A stretch of DNA of 64,000 nt from Campylobacter lari subsp. concheus (lineage in GTDB: Bacteria; Campylobacterota; Campylobacteria; Campylobacterales; Campylobacteraceae), in contig NZ_CP043426.1 of NCBI RefSeq assembly GCF_008245025.1, positions 248,001-312,000 of the forward strand, given 5' to 3'. Made by a program: the position numbers and the translations under genes. Of this stretch, positions 54,551 to 64,000 are shown piece by piece (position 1 is the stretch's first letter; each line of letters starts with the position of its first letter). The notes beneath the pieces are model-generated. The model ran no database searches and was not told the DNA's origin. It saw only the letters and a list, made by a program, of their open reading frames with translations.

Positions 54551-55330
54551 ATGAGCCAACTCATTGAAGGTTTTTTAGGCAAGAGTATTGATGGCAAAAA
54601 AAGCAAAATGCCAGCAAAACTTGACTATATTCAAAGTGCAACAGGCTTAATTTTAGGCTTGTTTATGTGGGCACATATGTTGTTCGTTTCTACCATTTTG
54701 GTTAGTGATGATTTTTTTGATTCAGTAGTTCACTTTTTGGAACTAAAATTTATCATTAATAGCCCTATGATGAGCTACATCACTTCTTTCTTAGCTGCCT
54801 GTGTTTTAGTTATTTTCTTTGTGCATGCGGGTCTTGCAATGAGAAAATTCCCTATTAACTTCAGACAATATCAACTTTGTAGAACGCACTTAAAATATAT
54901 GAATCATGGTGATTCTTCTTTATGGTGGGTTCAAGCTGCAACTGGTTTTGTAATGTTTTTCTTGGGTTCTGCACACTTAATTTTTATCATTACTAATGCA
55001 GATAAAATCAGTGCTGATATGTCAGGTGATAGAGTAGTGAGCCATTTTATGTGGTTATTTTACATTGCCTTACTAATCTGTGTTGAGTTGCATGGTAGTA
55101 TTGGTCTTTATAGATTATGTGTAAAATGGGGTTGGTTTGAAGGTAAAGATGCAAAAGAAAGTCGTAAAAAACTTAAAAAAGCAAAATGGTTTATTAGTAT
55201 TTTCTTCTTAGTTTTGGGTGTATTAAGTTTGGCTGCTTTTGCAAAAATAGGCTTTAATAATTACCAAAACAACTCTGTAGCGCAAATAGTAAAAACTTAT
55301 GATGGAGCTAAATATGAACATACAATATAG
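54551..55330 (+). CDS. frdC: FrdC, fumarate reductase cytochrome b subunit
   Basis: The 259-residue protein has five membrane helices. Histidines H42, H92, H142 and H181 match the four haem b ligands of Wolinella succinogenes FrdC in number and spacing. It anchors FrdAB and passes electrons from menaquinol. It overlaps frdA by 17 bases. Confidence 0.96.
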   Translation: MSQLIEGFLGKSIDGKKSKMPAKLDYIQSATGLILGLFMWAHMLFVSTILVSDDFFDSVVHFLELKFIINSPMMSYITSFLAACVLVIFFVHAGLAMRKFPINFRQYQLCRTHLKYMNHGDSSLWWVQAATGFVMFFLGSAHLIFIITNADKISADMSGDRVVSHFMWLFYIALLICVELHGSIGLYRLCVKWGWFEGKDAKESRKKLKKAKWFISIFFLVLGVLSLAAFAKIGFNNYQNNSVAQIVKTYDGAKYEHTI

Positions 55331-57305
55331 TGATGCTTTAGTTATCGGTGGTGGTCTTGCAGGTTTAAGAGCTGCTATTGAAGTTGCAAAAAGTGGTCAA
55401 AGTGTAACTTTATTAAGTATTTGTCCGGTTAAAAGATCTCACTCAGCTGCTGTACAAGGTGGTATGCAAGCGAGTTTAGGAAATAGCGTTAAAGGTGAGG
55501 GAGATAATGAAGATGTACATTTTGCTGATACAGTAAAAGGATCTGACTGGGGCTGTGATCAAGAAGTTGCAAGAATGTTTGCACAAACTGCTCCAAAAGC
55601 TGTGCGTGAGCTTGCTGCTTGGGGTGTACCTTGGACTAGGGTTACAAAAGGACCTAGAACTGTAGTTATCAATGCTCAAAAAACTACTATTGAAGAAAAA
55701 GAAGAAGCACATGGTCTTATAAATGCAAGAGATTTTGGTGGTACTAAAAAATGGAGAACATGTTATATTGCTGATGCAACAGGGCATTGTATGCTTTATG
55801 GTGTAGCAAATGAAGCGATTAAACATCAAGTTAAAATCATCGATAGAATGGAAGCGGTAAGAATTATTCATGATGGTAAAAAATGCTTAGGAGCTATTGC
55901 TAGAGATTTAACCAATGGAGAATTAATCGCTTATGTTGCTAGAGGAACTATGATTGCAACAGGTGGTTATGGTAGAATTTATAAACAAACTACAAATGCT
56001 GTTATTTGTGAAGGTACAGGAGCTGCTATTGCTTTAGAAACTGGACTTTGCAGACTTTCAAATATGGAGGCAGTGCAATTTCACCCAACTCCAATCGTAC
56101 CAAGTGGTATCTTATTAACTGAAGGCTGTAGAGGCGATGGCGGTATCTTAAGAGATGTTGATGGATATCGCTTTATGCCTGATTATGAGCCTGAGAAAAA
56201 AGAACTTGCAAGTAGGGATGTTGTAAGTCGTAGAATGATGGAGCATATTAGAAAAGGAAAAGGTGTAAAAAGCCCTTATGGAGATCATTTATGGCTTGAT
56301 ATTTCTATCCTTGGTCGTGCTCATGTTGAAAAAAATCTTCGTGATGTTCAAGATATTTGTAAAACATTTAATGGTATTGATCCTGCTGATGAGGGTCCAA
56401 AAGGTTGGGCACCAGTTTTACCTATGCAACATTACTCAATGGGTGGTATTAGAACTAAACCAACCGGTGAAAGCCAATGGCTAAATGGTCTTTTTGCATG
56501 TGGTGAAGCGGCTTGTTGGGATATGCACGGATTTAACCGCTTGGGTGGAAATTCATGTTCAGAAACTGTTGTTGCAGGTATGATCGTAGGAGATTATTTT
56601 GCACAATATTGTAAAGAAAATGGTAATGATATTGATACAAATATCGTTAAATCTTTCCTTTCTAAAGAGTATGATTACTTAAAATCTCTTGTTAGCAAAG
56701 AGGGAAAACATGATGTATTTGAAATCAAAAACAGAATGAAAGATATTATGTGGGAAAAAGTAGCTATCTTTAGAACAGGTCAGGGCCTTGAAGAAGCGGT
56801 TAAAGAGCTTGAAGAATTGTATCATAAATCACTTGATCTAAAAGTACATGATAAAGAATTAAAATGTGCAAATCCAGAGCTTGAAGAAGCTTATAGAGTT
56901 CCAAGAATGCTAAAAATTGCTTTATGTGTTGCTTATGGTGCATTTTTAAGAACAGAAAGCCGTGGGGCTCATTATAGAGAAGATTATCCAAAAAGAGATG
57001 ACTTAAATTGGATGAAAAGAACAAATACTTACTGGGTAGAAGGTGAAAGTATGCCTAGAGTTGAGTATGAAGATCTTGACATTATGAAAATGGAAATTCC
57101 ACCTGCATTTAGAGGTTATGGTGCTAAAGGAAATATCATTGAAAATCCATTGAGTGAAAAACGCCAAGCTGAAGTAGATGCGATCCGTGAAAAAATGGAA
57201 GCAGAGGGCAAAGGAAGATATGAAATTCAACATGCTCTAATGCCTTATGAATTGCAAGCTAAATTTAAAGCACCAAATCAAAGAATAGGAGTTGATTATG
57301 AGTAG
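55314..57305 (+). CDS. frdA: FrdA, fumarate reductase flavoprotein subunit
   Basis: The 663-residue flavoprotein has the FAD motif GGGLAG (12-17), covalent-FAD His43 in [10 protein letters not shown], and active-site segments QFHPT and [10 protein letters not shown]. It reduces fumarate during anaerobic or microaerobic respiration. The ATG at 55314 lies 6 bases after GGAG and gives [14 protein letters not shown]; earlier in-frame ATGs at 55299 and 55302 lack that spacing. Confidence 0.96.
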   Translation: MNIQYSDALVIGGGLAGLRAAIEVAKSGQSVTLLSICPVKRSHSAAVQGGMQASLGNSVKGEGDNEDVHFADTVKGSDWGCDQEVARMFAQTAPKAVRELAAWGVPWTRVTKGPRTVVINAQKTTIEEKEEAHGLINARDFGGTKKWRTCYIADATGHCMLYGVANEAIKHQVKIIDRMEAVRIIHDGKKCLGAIARDLTNGELIAYVARGTMIATGGYGRIYKQTTNAVICEGTGAAIALETGLCRLSNMEAVQFHPTPIVPSGILLTEGCRGDGGILRDVDGYRFMPDYEPEKKELASRDVVSRRMMEHIRKGKGVKSPYGDHLWLDISILGRAHVEKNLRDVQDICKTFNGIDPADEGPKGWAPVLPMQHYSMGGIRTKPTGESQWLNGLFACGEAACWDMHGFNRLGGNSCSETVVAGMIVGDYFAQYCKENGNDIDTNIVKSFLSKEYDYLKSLVSKEGKHDVFEIKNRMKDIMWEKVAIFRTGQGLEEAVKELEELYHKSLDLKVHDKELKCANPELEEAYRVPRMLKIALCVAYGAFLRTESRGAHYREDYPKRDDLNWMKRTNTYWVEGESMPRVEYEDLDIMKMEIPPAFRGYGAKGNIIENPLSEKRQAEVDAIREKMEAEGKGRYEIQHALMPYELQAKFKAPNQRIGVDYE

Positions 57306-58023
57306 AAAATTAACAATAAGAGCATTTAAATATAATCCATTAAGTAAAATTTCTAAGCCTCATTTTGTTACTTATGAGCTTGAAGAAACTCCATTTATGA
57401 CGATTTTTGTGTGCTTAACTCAAATCAGAGAAAAAATGGATGCGGATTTGAGTTTTGACTTTGTATGTAGAGCAGGGATTTGTGGAAGCTGTGCTATGAT
57501 GATCAATGGTAAACCAAAACTAGCTTGTAAAACATTGACAAAAGACTATCCAGATGGCGTTATAGAGCTTATGCCTTTACCTGCATTTAGACATATTAAA
57601 GATTTGAGTGTTAATACAGGTGAGTGGTTTGATGGTATGTGTAAGCGCGTTGAAAGCTGGGTGCATAATGAAAAAGAAACAGATATTTCTAAACTTGAAG
57701 AACGTATTGAGCCAGAAGTTGCTGATGAGACTTTTGAACTTGATCGTTGTATAGAGTGTGGAATTTGTGTTGCTTCTTGTGCGACTAAGTTAATGAGACC
57801 TGATTTTATAGCAGCTACTGGACTTTTAAGAACAGCTAGATATTTACAAGATCCACATGATCATAGAACTATAGAAGATTTTTATGAATTAGTGGGTGAT
57901 GATGATGGTGTATTTGGATGTATGTCTTTACTTGCATGTGAAGATAATTGTCCAAAAGAACTACCTTTACAAAGTAAAATCGCTTATATGAGAAGACAGC
58001 TTGTCGCTCAAAGAAACAAATAA
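57298..58023 (+). CDS. frdB: FrdB, fumarate reductase iron-sulfur subunit
   Basis: The 241-residue protein has the [2Fe-2S] motif CRAGICGSC (57-65) with a fourth Cys in LACKT, and the cluster motifs [11 protein letters not shown] and CEDNCP for the [4Fe-4S] and [3Fe-4S] centres. It transfers electrons from FrdC to FrdA. The ATG at 57298 has AGGA 7 bases upstream and overlaps the frdA stop by 8 bases. Confidence 0.96.
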   Translation: MSRKLTIRAFKYNPLSKISKPHFVTYELEETPFMTIFVCLTQIREKMDADLSFDFVCRAGICGSCAMMINGKPKLACKTLTKDYPDGVIELMPLPAFRHIKDLSVNTGEWFDGMCKRVESWVHNEKETDISKLEERIEPEVADETFELDRCIECGICVASCATKLMRPDFIAATGLLRTARYLQDPHDHRTIEDFYELVGDDDGVFGCMSLLACEDNCPKELPLQSKIAYMRRQLVAQRNK

Positions 58024-60226
58024 TCCTAGCCCCCAAGAAAAGGGGGCGCTTAAAACCTTACTAAAACAAATTTGGCAAAATCATAGTGTTTATCTTGACA
58101 CAAATACACTTTTTGATGAAAGTTTAATTGACACTCAAAAAGCAGCAATTATTTTAAGTGCTAATATTCATAATTATGAAAGATTTAGTGCTTTAAATGA
58201 ATTTAAAAGTTTGATGAAAAGTTTAAATTTACGCTTAGACCTTTATGGTATTCAGTATGCGCAGGTTTGTTTTATTAACGCTTTAAATTTGGGAATTCTA
58301 GACAAAAACGAGCTTTTAAAATCCTTGGAAAAACTTCAAAAAATCACTGGTAATACTTTAATGTATGCTTTTGTATCTAGGCAAAAAGTTATTCAAAAAG
58401 ATTACAAGCAAGAAGTTAAAAACTCACATCAAACACTAGATCTTATTAACAAAAAATTACAAGAGCTTTGCGAGGATGAAAAAGCACAAAAACTCTTACA
58501 AGAAGCTTTAGTTAAATTTAGTAATATTGATTTTTCTATTGCGGTAACGGGTGTAGTAAATGCAGGTAAATCAAGTATGTTAAATGCACTTTTAAAAAAA
58601 GATTTTTTAGGTGTATCTAATGTGCCTGAAACTGCAAATTTGAGTGTTTTAAAATACGGTAAAGAGCAAAAAGCTAAGATATATTTTTGGAATGAAGAAG
58701 AATGGCAAGATATTTTAAAAAGCTCTAAAGATAATCAAGATATGCAAGAACTTATAAAGCAATTAGAGCAAAATTTTAACCTAAATAAATATATCGAAAA
58801 AGAAAATAAAAATATAGAAATAAAAATTGATGAATTAAAAAATTACACTAGTGCAAAAAATAAAATTTCAGCACTTATTAAAAAAATAGAGCTTTTTTCA
58901 TCGCTTGATTTTTTAAAAGATAATGTTTGTATAGTTGATACTCCAGGACTTGATGATGTGATTATCCAAAGAGAGCTTTTAACAAAAGCTTATATAAGCA
59001 AGGCTGACTTTTTAATTCATCTTATGAATGCTTCTCAAAGTCTTAGTCAAAAAGATTGTGATTTTATTATACAATGTTTGCTAACTTCAAGAGTAAGTAA
59101 GCTTTTGATTGTGCTTACTAAAGCTGATTTACTTAGTCAAAAAGACTTGCAAGAAGTAATTAACTATACTAAAAATAAGCTCAAAGAAAATTTAGTACAA
59201 AAGCAGTTGAGCCAAGAATTATTAGATAGTGTAGATTTTGTGAGTATTTCTTCAAAACTAGCTAATGATTTTTACCAAAAAAGAGGTGGAAATTTAGAAC
59301 AAAGCAATATTTTAATACTAGAAGAACTTATAGCTAAAAGCTTATATGATAAAAACAAAATCGCTCTAAGTGCTTATAAAAAAGAATTGTTATTGCATTT
59401 AGAAAAAATAGAAGAAAAAATTAAATTTTCTAATAAAATACTAAATTACGAAAGCTTTGAGCTTGATAAGCAAAATCAAGCTATTATCAATGATTTTAAA
59501 GCAAAAAAAGAAAAATTAATACAAGTAAAAGCAGAGTTAAGTGCTATTTTTAACACAAAAGATGAAAATACTCAAGAAATTTTAACGCTTTTGCATTTAC
59601 TAGCTAAGAAATTAAAAGAAAAACTCATAGATGAGTTAAAATATAATCAAAATAATAAAACCAAAAATAACACTCAAAGATTAAATATCATTATCGATAC
59701 GACTTTAAAAGATGGAATTTTTGATCTTTTAAGAGAGTTAAAACAACAAAGTGAGTATAAGATCAATGAGCTTAAAAATACACTAAGTGTGAAATATGAT
59801 TTTTTAAAAGCTATTTTAGAGCAAAATTGTGATGATTTTAAAAGTAAGGTTGAAATAAAAATAGAAAGTATTTTTACTAATGATCTTTTTATGACATTAA
59901 AAGCTGAGCTTTTAAAAAATTTAGAATCCACGCAAGATATTTATAAACTAGAAAGTTCTTTAGAAAATCAAATTTTAAAAAAATTACAAACATTTAATAT
60001 AGAAAAAATCGCTTTAGAATTAAAAAATAACCAAGAATTTTTTGCTAATTTAGAGCTTAGCTTGAATTTATACGAAAAAGAGCAAGAAGAGCAAATCAAA
60101 GACTTAAAAGACTTGATTTCACAAATAGAACAAAATGAACAAAATTCCAAAGAGTTTTTAGAAAAAAACAATACAAAATTACAAGGTTTAAAGACTTTAA
60201 AAACGGAGCTTTTAAGTGCAAAATAA
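58001..60226 (+). CDS. Dynamin-like GTPase 1
   Basis: The protein of up to 741 residues has a dynamin-type GTPase domain: G1 [10 protein letters not shown] (about 185-194), DTPGLDD (about 313-319) and TKAD (about 373-376). Long helical stalk regions follow. By order it corresponds to Cj0411, one half of the C. jejuni dynamin-like pair shown to tether membranes. The start is uncertain. TTG at 58001 inside frdB is the only in-frame start codon before the conserved [10 protein letters not shown], and its ribosome-binding site is weak. It overlaps the second GTPase gene by 11 bases. Confidence 0.88.
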   Translation: MSLKETNNPSPQEKGALKTLLKQIWQNHSVYLDTNTLFDESLIDTQKAAIILSANIHNYERFSALNEFKSLMKSLNLRLDLYGIQYAQVCFINALNLGILDKNELLKSLEKLQKITGNTLMYAFVSRQKVIQKDYKQEVKNSHQTLDLINKKLQELCEDEKAQKLLQEALVKFSNIDFSIAVTGVVNAGKSSMLNALLKKDFLGVSNVPETANLSVLKYGKEQKAKIYFWNEEEWQDILKSSKDNQDMQELIKQLEQNFNLNKYIEKENKNIEIKIDELKNYTSAKNKISALIKKIELFSSLDFLKDNVCIVDTPGLDDVIIQRELLTKAYISKADFLIHLMNASQSLSQKDCDFIIQCLLTSRVSKLLIVLTKADLLSQKDLQEVINYTKNKLKENLVQKQLSQELLDSVDFVSISSKLANDFYQKRGGNLEQSNILILEELIAKSLYDKNKIALSAYKKELLLHLEKIEEKIKFSNKILNYESFELDKQNQAIINDFKAKKEKLIQVKAELSAIFNTKDENTQEILTLLHLLAKKLKEKLIDELKYNQNNKTKNNTQRLNIIIDTTLKDGIFDLLRELKQQSEYKINELKNTLSVKYDFLKAILEQNCDDFKSKVEIKIESIFTNDLFMTLKAELLKNLESTQDIYKLESSLENQILKKLQTFNIEKIALELKNNQEFFANLELSLNLYEKEQEEQIKDLKDLISQIEQNEQNSKEFLEKNNTKLQGLKTLKTELLSAK
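58029..58047 (+). other. GC-rich hairpin at the frdB/dynamin-like junction
   Basis: GCCCCC (58029-58034) and GGGGGC (58042-58047) flank a 7-base AAGAAAA loop, 6 bases after the frdB stop and inside the presumed start of the dynamin-like gene. No T run follows, so it is not a standard terminator. It could be an mRNA processing or attenuation element that lowers expression of the GTPase genes relative to frdCAB. Confidence 0.55.
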
Positions 60227-62033
60227 TTTGATTAATGATTTTTTAAAAGCTTATGAAAATGCTTATTGTAAAAATTTTGATGATAGTTTTGAAGGAAAGA
60301 TTTTAGCAATTAAAAATGCATTTTTAGAGCCAAGTCTGCATTTAAATGATGTATTTTTAAAAGATCTTGAAATGATCATAGCTAGTTATAAAAGAGCCAT
60401 TAATGTGGCCATTATAGGGCAATTTTCCAGCGGTAAATCCACGCTTTTAAATTTGATTTTACAAAAAGAATGCCTGCCAACAGGCGTGGTACCAGTAACT
60501 TTTAAGCCTACTTTTTTACGCTATGCTAAGGAGTATTTTTTAAGAGTTGAATATGAAGATGGTAGTGATGAGATTGTTGATATAGATGAGCTTTCTAAAT
60601 TTAGCGATCAAAGAAATGAGCTAAAAGAAACTAAAAGTTTGCACCTTTTTGCACCTATTGAGCTTTTAAAAAATATCACGCTTATAGATACTCCAGGTCT
60701 AAATGCAAATACCATCGATACGCTAACTACTTTTAAAGAGCTTTCTTTTATGCATAGTGCTATTTGGCTTAGTTTGATTGATAATGCAGGCAAAAAAAGC
60801 GAAGAAGATGCTATAAAAGCAAATGCTAAGCTTTTAAAGCGTGGCGGGATTTGTGTACTTAATCAAAAAGACAAGTTAAGTCAAGATGAGTTAGAAAATG
60901 TTTTAAATTATGCTCATTTGGTTTTTGATAAGTATTTTGAAAAAATCATTGCAATTTCATGCAAAGAAGCAAATTTTGATTTACAAAAGTCAAATTTACC
61001 TTTGCTTTATAAGTATTTAAATGAACTTGATTATGAGTATATTAAAAAAGATTTTATTAAAGAAAAACTTAGCGATTTATGTGAACTTTTGTCAAATCAA
61101 TATGATTTATTTCAAAATGCGCTAGAGCAATTAGAACTTAAATTTAATACTATTTTGCAAACTTTCAAAGTAAGCAAGCTAGAGCAAAAAATCAAAATTT
61201 TAAATCATGATTGTTTAGATAAATTAAAACTTGTTGGAGAAAAAATTGCTCAAGAAATTTTAAAATTTATCAAAGAAAAAGATAGTAGTTATTATAAAGA
61301 AGCTAAGGGTTTGTTTAAGAAAAATCTTTATGAAAAAGTCGCTTATAAGGCGCCATATCTTTCAAGTGATGATGCGTTTTTGGCTATGTTTTATAATTCT
61401 GAAGCAATGAATAAGGAATTTAAAAGATTAAAAAATGAAATCGCTTTAGAATTTAGTCAAATCAAAGATGATTTTTCCTTATTTTTTACTCATTTAGAAG
61501 AGCAAATTTTGCTTTTTAAAGCTCAATTTTCAAATTTACAAAAAGAAAATGCCTTAGAAAGTGAAAAAGAATTTGCTAGCTTTAGAAGTTTTGCTAGTGC
61601 TAGCGAGGAACTTTTTTTGAAAGATTTTAAGCAATTATTATTTAAAAGCCAACTTGAACTTGATTTATTTTTAGAAAAGCTTAATCTAAAAGCTTTAGCA
61701 AATTATGAAAGTGCTACTAAACTTACTTTGGGATTTTTTAGTACCAAAATGAATGCGAGTAAAGAATTTTATGAGCTTGATAGTACCGAGTTTAGCTTGT
61801 ATCATCCAAAAGCAAGTGAAGTACATCAAAGAGTATTAACTGAGCTTAATGTATATGAATTTGAAGATTTGCTTTTAAATAAGCCTGTAGTTTTAAAAAT
61901 TTATAAAAATTATATGCAAAGTTTTGTTGATTTTATCGAAGCTAAAAGACAGATTATTTTGAATTTAAAAAGTGAATTTGAAGCCAAAAAATCAATGATT
62001 TCTAGCATCAAATCCCAAATTTCTAAGCTTTAA
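60216..62033 (+). CDS. Dynamin-like GTPase 2
   Basis: The 605-residue protein has G1 GQFSSGKSTLLNL (68-80), a VPVTFKPT switch segment, DTPGLNANT (about 158-166) and NQKDKL (G4-like). Helical stalk regions follow. By order it corresponds to Cj0412, the partner of Cj0411. The start is GTG at 60216 with GGAG 7 bases upstream. It overlaps the convergent mdaB gene by 11 bases. Confidence 0.9.
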   Translation: MQNNLINDFLKAYENAYCKNFDDSFEGKILAIKNAFLEPSLHLNDVFLKDLEMIIASYKRAINVAIIGQFSSGKSTLLNLILQKECLPTGVVPVTFKPTFLRYAKEYFLRVEYEDGSDEIVDIDELSKFSDQRNELKETKSLHLFAPIELLKNITLIDTPGLNANTIDTLTTFKELSFMHSAIWLSLIDNAGKKSEEDAIKANAKLLKRGGICVLNQKDKLSQDELENVLNYAHLVFDKYFEKIIAISCKEANFDLQKSNLPLLYKYLNELDYEYIKKDFIKEKLSDLCELLSNQYDLFQNALEQLELKFNTILQTFKVSKLEQKIKILNHDCLDKLKLVGEKIAQEILKFIKEKDSSYYKEAKGLFKKNLYEKVAYKAPYLSSDDAFLAMFYNSEAMNKEFKRLKNEIALEFSQIKDDFSLFFTHLEEQILLFKAQFSNLQKENALESEKEFASFRSFASASEELFLKDFKQLLFKSQLELDLFLEKLNLKALANYESATKLTLGFFSTKMNASKEFYELDSTEFSLYHPKASEVHQRVLTELNVYEFEDLLLNKPVVLKIYKNYMQSFVDFIEAKRQIILNLKSEFEAKKSMISSIKSQISKL

Positions 62034-62607
62034 AAATCTTTTCTAAGTGCGCTTTGTAGTTTGTGAAATATTCTTGTACTTGAGGATTTTTGATTACATC
62101 ATTTGCTATGAAAGTAGGCAAAGCACTCATTCCTAAAAACTCATGTGCTTTGTGAAAGTGTAAATACACTCCATCAACCCCAGCTCCATTAAAGAATTCA
62201 TTTTCATCATCAAATGCTTGCATTGGAGCATTCCAAGTTAGTGAAAGCATGTATTTTTTATTTTTTAAAAGCCCACCTGTGCCGTAATTCTTAGTAGGTT
62301 CATTATGACTTCTACCATCGTTTTTATAAAATACTCCATGTCCTGCTGTGAAAACATCGTCAATGTATTTTTTCACTATCCAAGGCTCTCCCATCCACCA
62401 ACCAGGCATTTGCCAAATCAAAACATCAGCATTTAGAATTTTTTCTACCTCATCGTTTGTATCATAGCCTTGATCTATATGTGTTTGTTTGGTTTGTAAA
62501 CCAAGTTCTTGTAAAGTTTTAAGTGCAAGCTCATGTAAGCTTGTATTTAGTCTTCCTCTGGAGTGTCCAAAGGCTTTTGCACCATTTAATAATAATGCTT
62601 TTTGCAT
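62023..62607 (-). CDS. mdaB: MdaB, NAD(P)H quinone oxidoreductase
   Basis: The 194-residue flavodoxin-fold enzyme has GRLNTSLHE near residue 18, WQMPGWWMGEPWIVKKYID (about 63-81) and YGTGGLL, as in the MdaB/YwrO family. It reduces quinones by two electrons and protects against oxidative stress. Position next to an HxlR regulator and lipocalin matches C. jejuni Cj1545-Cj1547. Confidence 0.93.
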   Translation of the reverse strand: MQKALLLNGAKAFGHSRGRLNTSLHELALKTLQELGLQTKQTHIDQGYDTNDEVEKILNADVLIWQMPGWWMGEPWIVKKYIDDVFTAGHGVFYKNDGRSHNEPTKNYGTGGLLKNKKYMLSLTWNAPMQAFDDENEFFNGAGVDGVYLHFHKAHEFLGMSALPTFIANDVIKNPQVQEYFTNYKAHLEKIFKA

Positions 62608-62654
62608 ATTTTATCCTCTTGCGTTTTTTGAAATTATAATTTAACTATAATTTT

Positions 62655-62670
62655 ATTTCAATACTGAAAT
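62655..62670. promoter_or_regulatory. Inverted repeat upstream of mdaB, possible operator
   Basis: ATTTCA and TGAAAT, separated by ATAC, form a perfect 6-4-6 palindrome 48 bases upstream of the mdaB start. A second AT-only palindrome (62631-62653, AAATTATA/TATAATTT) covers the likely mdaB -10. HxlR regulators bind such sites as dimers; the link is inferred. Confidence 0.35.
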
Positions 62671-62796
62671 TTATGTAAGATACTATACTATAGAAAAGTT
62701 TAATATACTGCTATGTTTTTTGAGTTATTAAGATGTAGTATATAGAAATTTTATTTTTTGATTTTAAAACAAAAATATCTTATAAAATAAATCAAT

Positions 62797-62815
62797 GTGA
62801 AGCTTTTTGCTTCAC
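62797..62815 (-). terminator. Terminator of the 35-residue membrane peptide gene
   Basis: A 7-bp stem (GTGAAGC/GCTTCAC) with a 5-base loop lies 3 bases past the stop of the small minus-strand gene. On the minus strand it is followed by ATTGATTTATTTT. Confidence 0.65.
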
Positions 62816-62818
62816 GTA

Positions 62819-62926
62819 CTATTTTTTGCTACTATCTTTTTCTTTTTTCTTTTTCCACAAGTGAAGTGCAGCTCCACATGCACCACCAACAATAGCAGCA
62901 ATGATAAGATTTGTGATAAAATCCAT
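62819..62926 (-). CDS. Small membrane protein, 35 residues
   Basis: An ATG at 62926 (minus strand) opens 35 codons ending in TAG. AAAAAGG, 6 bases upstream, is a good ribosome-binding site, and a stem-loop terminator follows. The product has a single membrane helix, about residues 4-24 (ITNLIIAAIVGGACGAALHLW), with a small-residue GG-x-x-G patch, and a Lys-rich tail (KKKKEKDSSKK). This is real-gene anatomy despite its size. It occupies the otherwise empty 409-base gap between mdaB and the HxlR gene. Function unknown; a YtxH-like or toxin-like peptide are both possible. Confidence 0.7.
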   Translation of the reverse strand: MDFITNLIIAAIVGGACGAALHLWKKKKEKDSSKK

Positions 62927-63016
62927 CGAAAACCTTTTTAATGTATTTTCATTTTGATAAAAAATGATTTTGGATTATAATATAAAAAAGCATAATACTA
63001 TATAAAAGGAAAGTAT

Positions 63017-63346
63017 ATGGAAGAAAAGTGTGATTTTACAGAATGTGGATTTAATTATACCTTGTCTTTGATTTCTGGAAAGTATAAGATGAGTGTTTTG
63101 TATTGTTTATTTCGCTATGAAGTTGTAAGATATAATGAGCTTAAAAGATATCTTGGCAATATTTCTTTTAAGACCTTAACGCATACTTTAAGAGAGCTTG
63201 AAAATGATGATTTAATCACGCGTAAAGAATACCCGCAAATCCCTCCAAAAGTAGAATACCGCCTTGCTAAAAAAGGACAAAGCTTGATCCCTATTTTGCA
63301 AGCGATGTGTGATTGGGGCGAGGTAAATCAAAAGGAAGAAAAATGA
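63017..63346 (+). CDS. HxlR family transcriptional regulator
   Basis: The 109-residue winged-helix protein has the family pattern C-x(n)-LISGKYKMSVLYCLF, RYNELKRYLGNISFKTLTHTLRELE and PPKVEYRLAKKG. Cysteines at residues 5 and 11 could sense electrophiles or oxidants, as in the HypR/QorR relatives. The neighbouring mdaB makes a redox-responsive role likely. It overlaps the lipocalin gene by 4 bases. Its -10 probably lies in the TATAAT-rich stretch 62977-63004, which can also serve the small minus-strand gene. Confidence 0.9.
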   Translation: MEEKCDFTECGFNYTLSLISGKYKMSVLYCLFRYEVVRYNELKRYLGNISFKTLTHTLRELENDDLITRKEYPQIPPKVEYRLAKKGQSLIPILQAMCDWGEVNQKEEK

Positions 63347-63795
63347 TAGAATTATTAGATGGTATAAATTTAGAAAAATACATGGGTACATGGTTAGAAA
63401 TGGCTAGAAAACCTGCATTTTTTCAAAAAACTTGCAAAAGTGCTAAAGCAGAATATGAGCTAGAGTATGAAGGCTCTACGCCTATAATCAAAGTCAAAAA
63501 TATATGCACAAAAGAAAATGGAGAAATCTCTCAAGCAAATGGCAAAGCTAGGGTAAAATCTCCAAGAGCTTTGGCGGTTAAATTTAGTATTTTTATGAAT
63601 ATTTTTAACAAGCCAAATTATGAGATTATTTACATTGATACAAATTATCAAGTTTCTATTGTAGGTAGTCCTGATAAAAAATATTTATGGATTTTATCAA
63701 GACAAATTTTAACAAAAGAGCAAATAAATTCTTTGCTTGAAATAGCCAAGCAAAGAGGTTTTGATATAAGTGATGTGATTTTTGATGAGTATTAA
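63343..63795 (+). CDS. blc: Lipocalin, Blc-like
   Basis: The 150-residue protein has the lipocalin G-x-W motif in YMGTWLEMARKPAFFQ and the ending YLWILSRQ of bacterial Blc proteins. No lipoprotein signal is present, so unlike E. coli Blc it should stay in the cytoplasm. The ATG at 63343 has AAAGGAAG 5 bases upstream; a TTG at 63313 inside the HxlR gene is a poorer start. It ends overlapping the alcohol dehydrogenase gene on the other strand. Confidence 0.88.
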   Translation: MIELLDGINLEKYMGTWLEMARKPAFFQKTCKSAKAEYELEYEGSTPIIKVKNICTKENGEISQANGKARVKSPRALAVKFSIFMNIFNKPNYEIIYIDTNYQVSIVGSPDKKYLWILSRQILTKEQINSLLEIAKQRGFDISDVIFDEY

Positions 63796-64000
63796 TCCTC
63801 CGCGCTCATATCGATTACATAGCGGAATTTGGCTTTTCCTGAAGTGAGATTTTCATAAGCTTTATCAATCTCACTTGGTTTGATGAGTTCAATTTCAGGA
63901 TAAATTCCATGTTCTAAAGAAAAATCAAGCATTTCTTGAGTTTCTTTAATGCCCCCAATCAACGAGCCATATACTTTTTTACCTGCTTTAAATACAAAAT
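63792..64000 (-). CDS. Zinc-dependent alcohol dehydrogenase, C-terminal part (partial)
   Basis: The last 69 codons are visible; the gene begins beyond the window. The sequence GSLIGGIKETQEMLDF and the ending KFRYVIDM are typical of the cinnamyl-alcohol dehydrogenase group (YahK-like), which are NADP-dependent cytoplasmic enzymes. Position matches C. jejuni Cj1548c. The stop overlaps the lipocalin stop by 4 bases. Confidence 0.88.
   Translation of the reverse strand, partial: FVFKAGKKVYGSLIGGIKETQEMLDFSLEHGIYPEIELIKPSEIDKAYENLTSGKAKFRYVIDMSAED

Overview
The window is a piece of an AT-rich epsilonproteobacterial chromosome, almost certainly a Campylobacter. The evidence is the ABC-transporter capsule locus kpsMTEDF...kpsCS, the frdCAB fumarate reductase with four Wolinella-type haem ligands, a paired dynamin-like operon, a HP0268-miaB pair, and a CYP172-type P450 next to the capsule locus. 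Gene content resembles C. jejuni, but blocks that lie apart there are joined here. I suspect the C. lari group, but the sequence read by eye does not settle the species.

Region 1 (1-7967) is core metabolism: the end of a lyase-superfamily gene, an MmgE/PrpD protein, feoAB iron uptake, tenA (minus strand), acpP-fabF-accA, tRNA-Phe and a DUF455 ferritin-like gene (minus strand).

Region 2 (8049-42867) is a complete group 2/3 capsule locus on the plus strand. Export and Kdo-linker genes (kpsM, T, E, D, F and kpsC, S) flank a 26-kb, very AT-rich variable interior. The interior encodes a UDP-ManNAc/ManNAcA pair (wecB, wecC), a methyltransferase, a double glycosyltransferase on a repeat-built coiled coil, a heparinase II/III-like protein and a discoidin-fucosyltransferase fusion. 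It also has a module of GDPD-like protein, HAD-kinase fusion, class II aldolase and tandem nucleotidyltransferase. A GDP-6-deoxyhexose pathway follows (ManC, Gmd, RmlC-like epimerase, reductase and a UDP-galactopyranose-mutase-like flavoenzyme). Last comes a CMP-sugar-like branch (KdsB-like protein, DRE-TIM aldolase and the stub of a HAD phosphatase). Most interior genes overlap by 4-17 bases and are probably co-transcribed. No long poly-G tracts, methyl-phosphoramidate genes or heptose genes were seen.

The most unusual structure in region 2 is a C-terminal 'YKLG' tail domain. It occurs in a glycosyltransferase-like protein (23181-24515), almost alone in a small coiled-coil protein (35382-36137), in divergent form on a minus-strand SGNH hydrolase (42864-44372), and as a decayed remnant (38593-38665). 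Two of the copies lie in a 547-bp perfect direct repeat 11.6 kb apart. In-frame heptad-multiple tandem repeats (42 bp and 63 bp) set coiled-coil length.

Region 3 (42864-64000) holds the SGNH gene, a membrane serine hydrolase, a P450 and a small membrane protein, then nusA (minus), a HP0268-family gene, miaB, an acyltransferase and a trio resembling PilM/PilN/PilO. It continues with an outer-membrane-type lipoprotein (minus), lgt, frdCAB, two dynamin-like GTPases, mdaB (minus), an unlisted 35-residue membrane peptide (minus), an HxlR regulator, a lipocalin, and the end of a zinc alcohol dehydrogenase (minus). No insertion sequence, CRISPR array or prophage was found.
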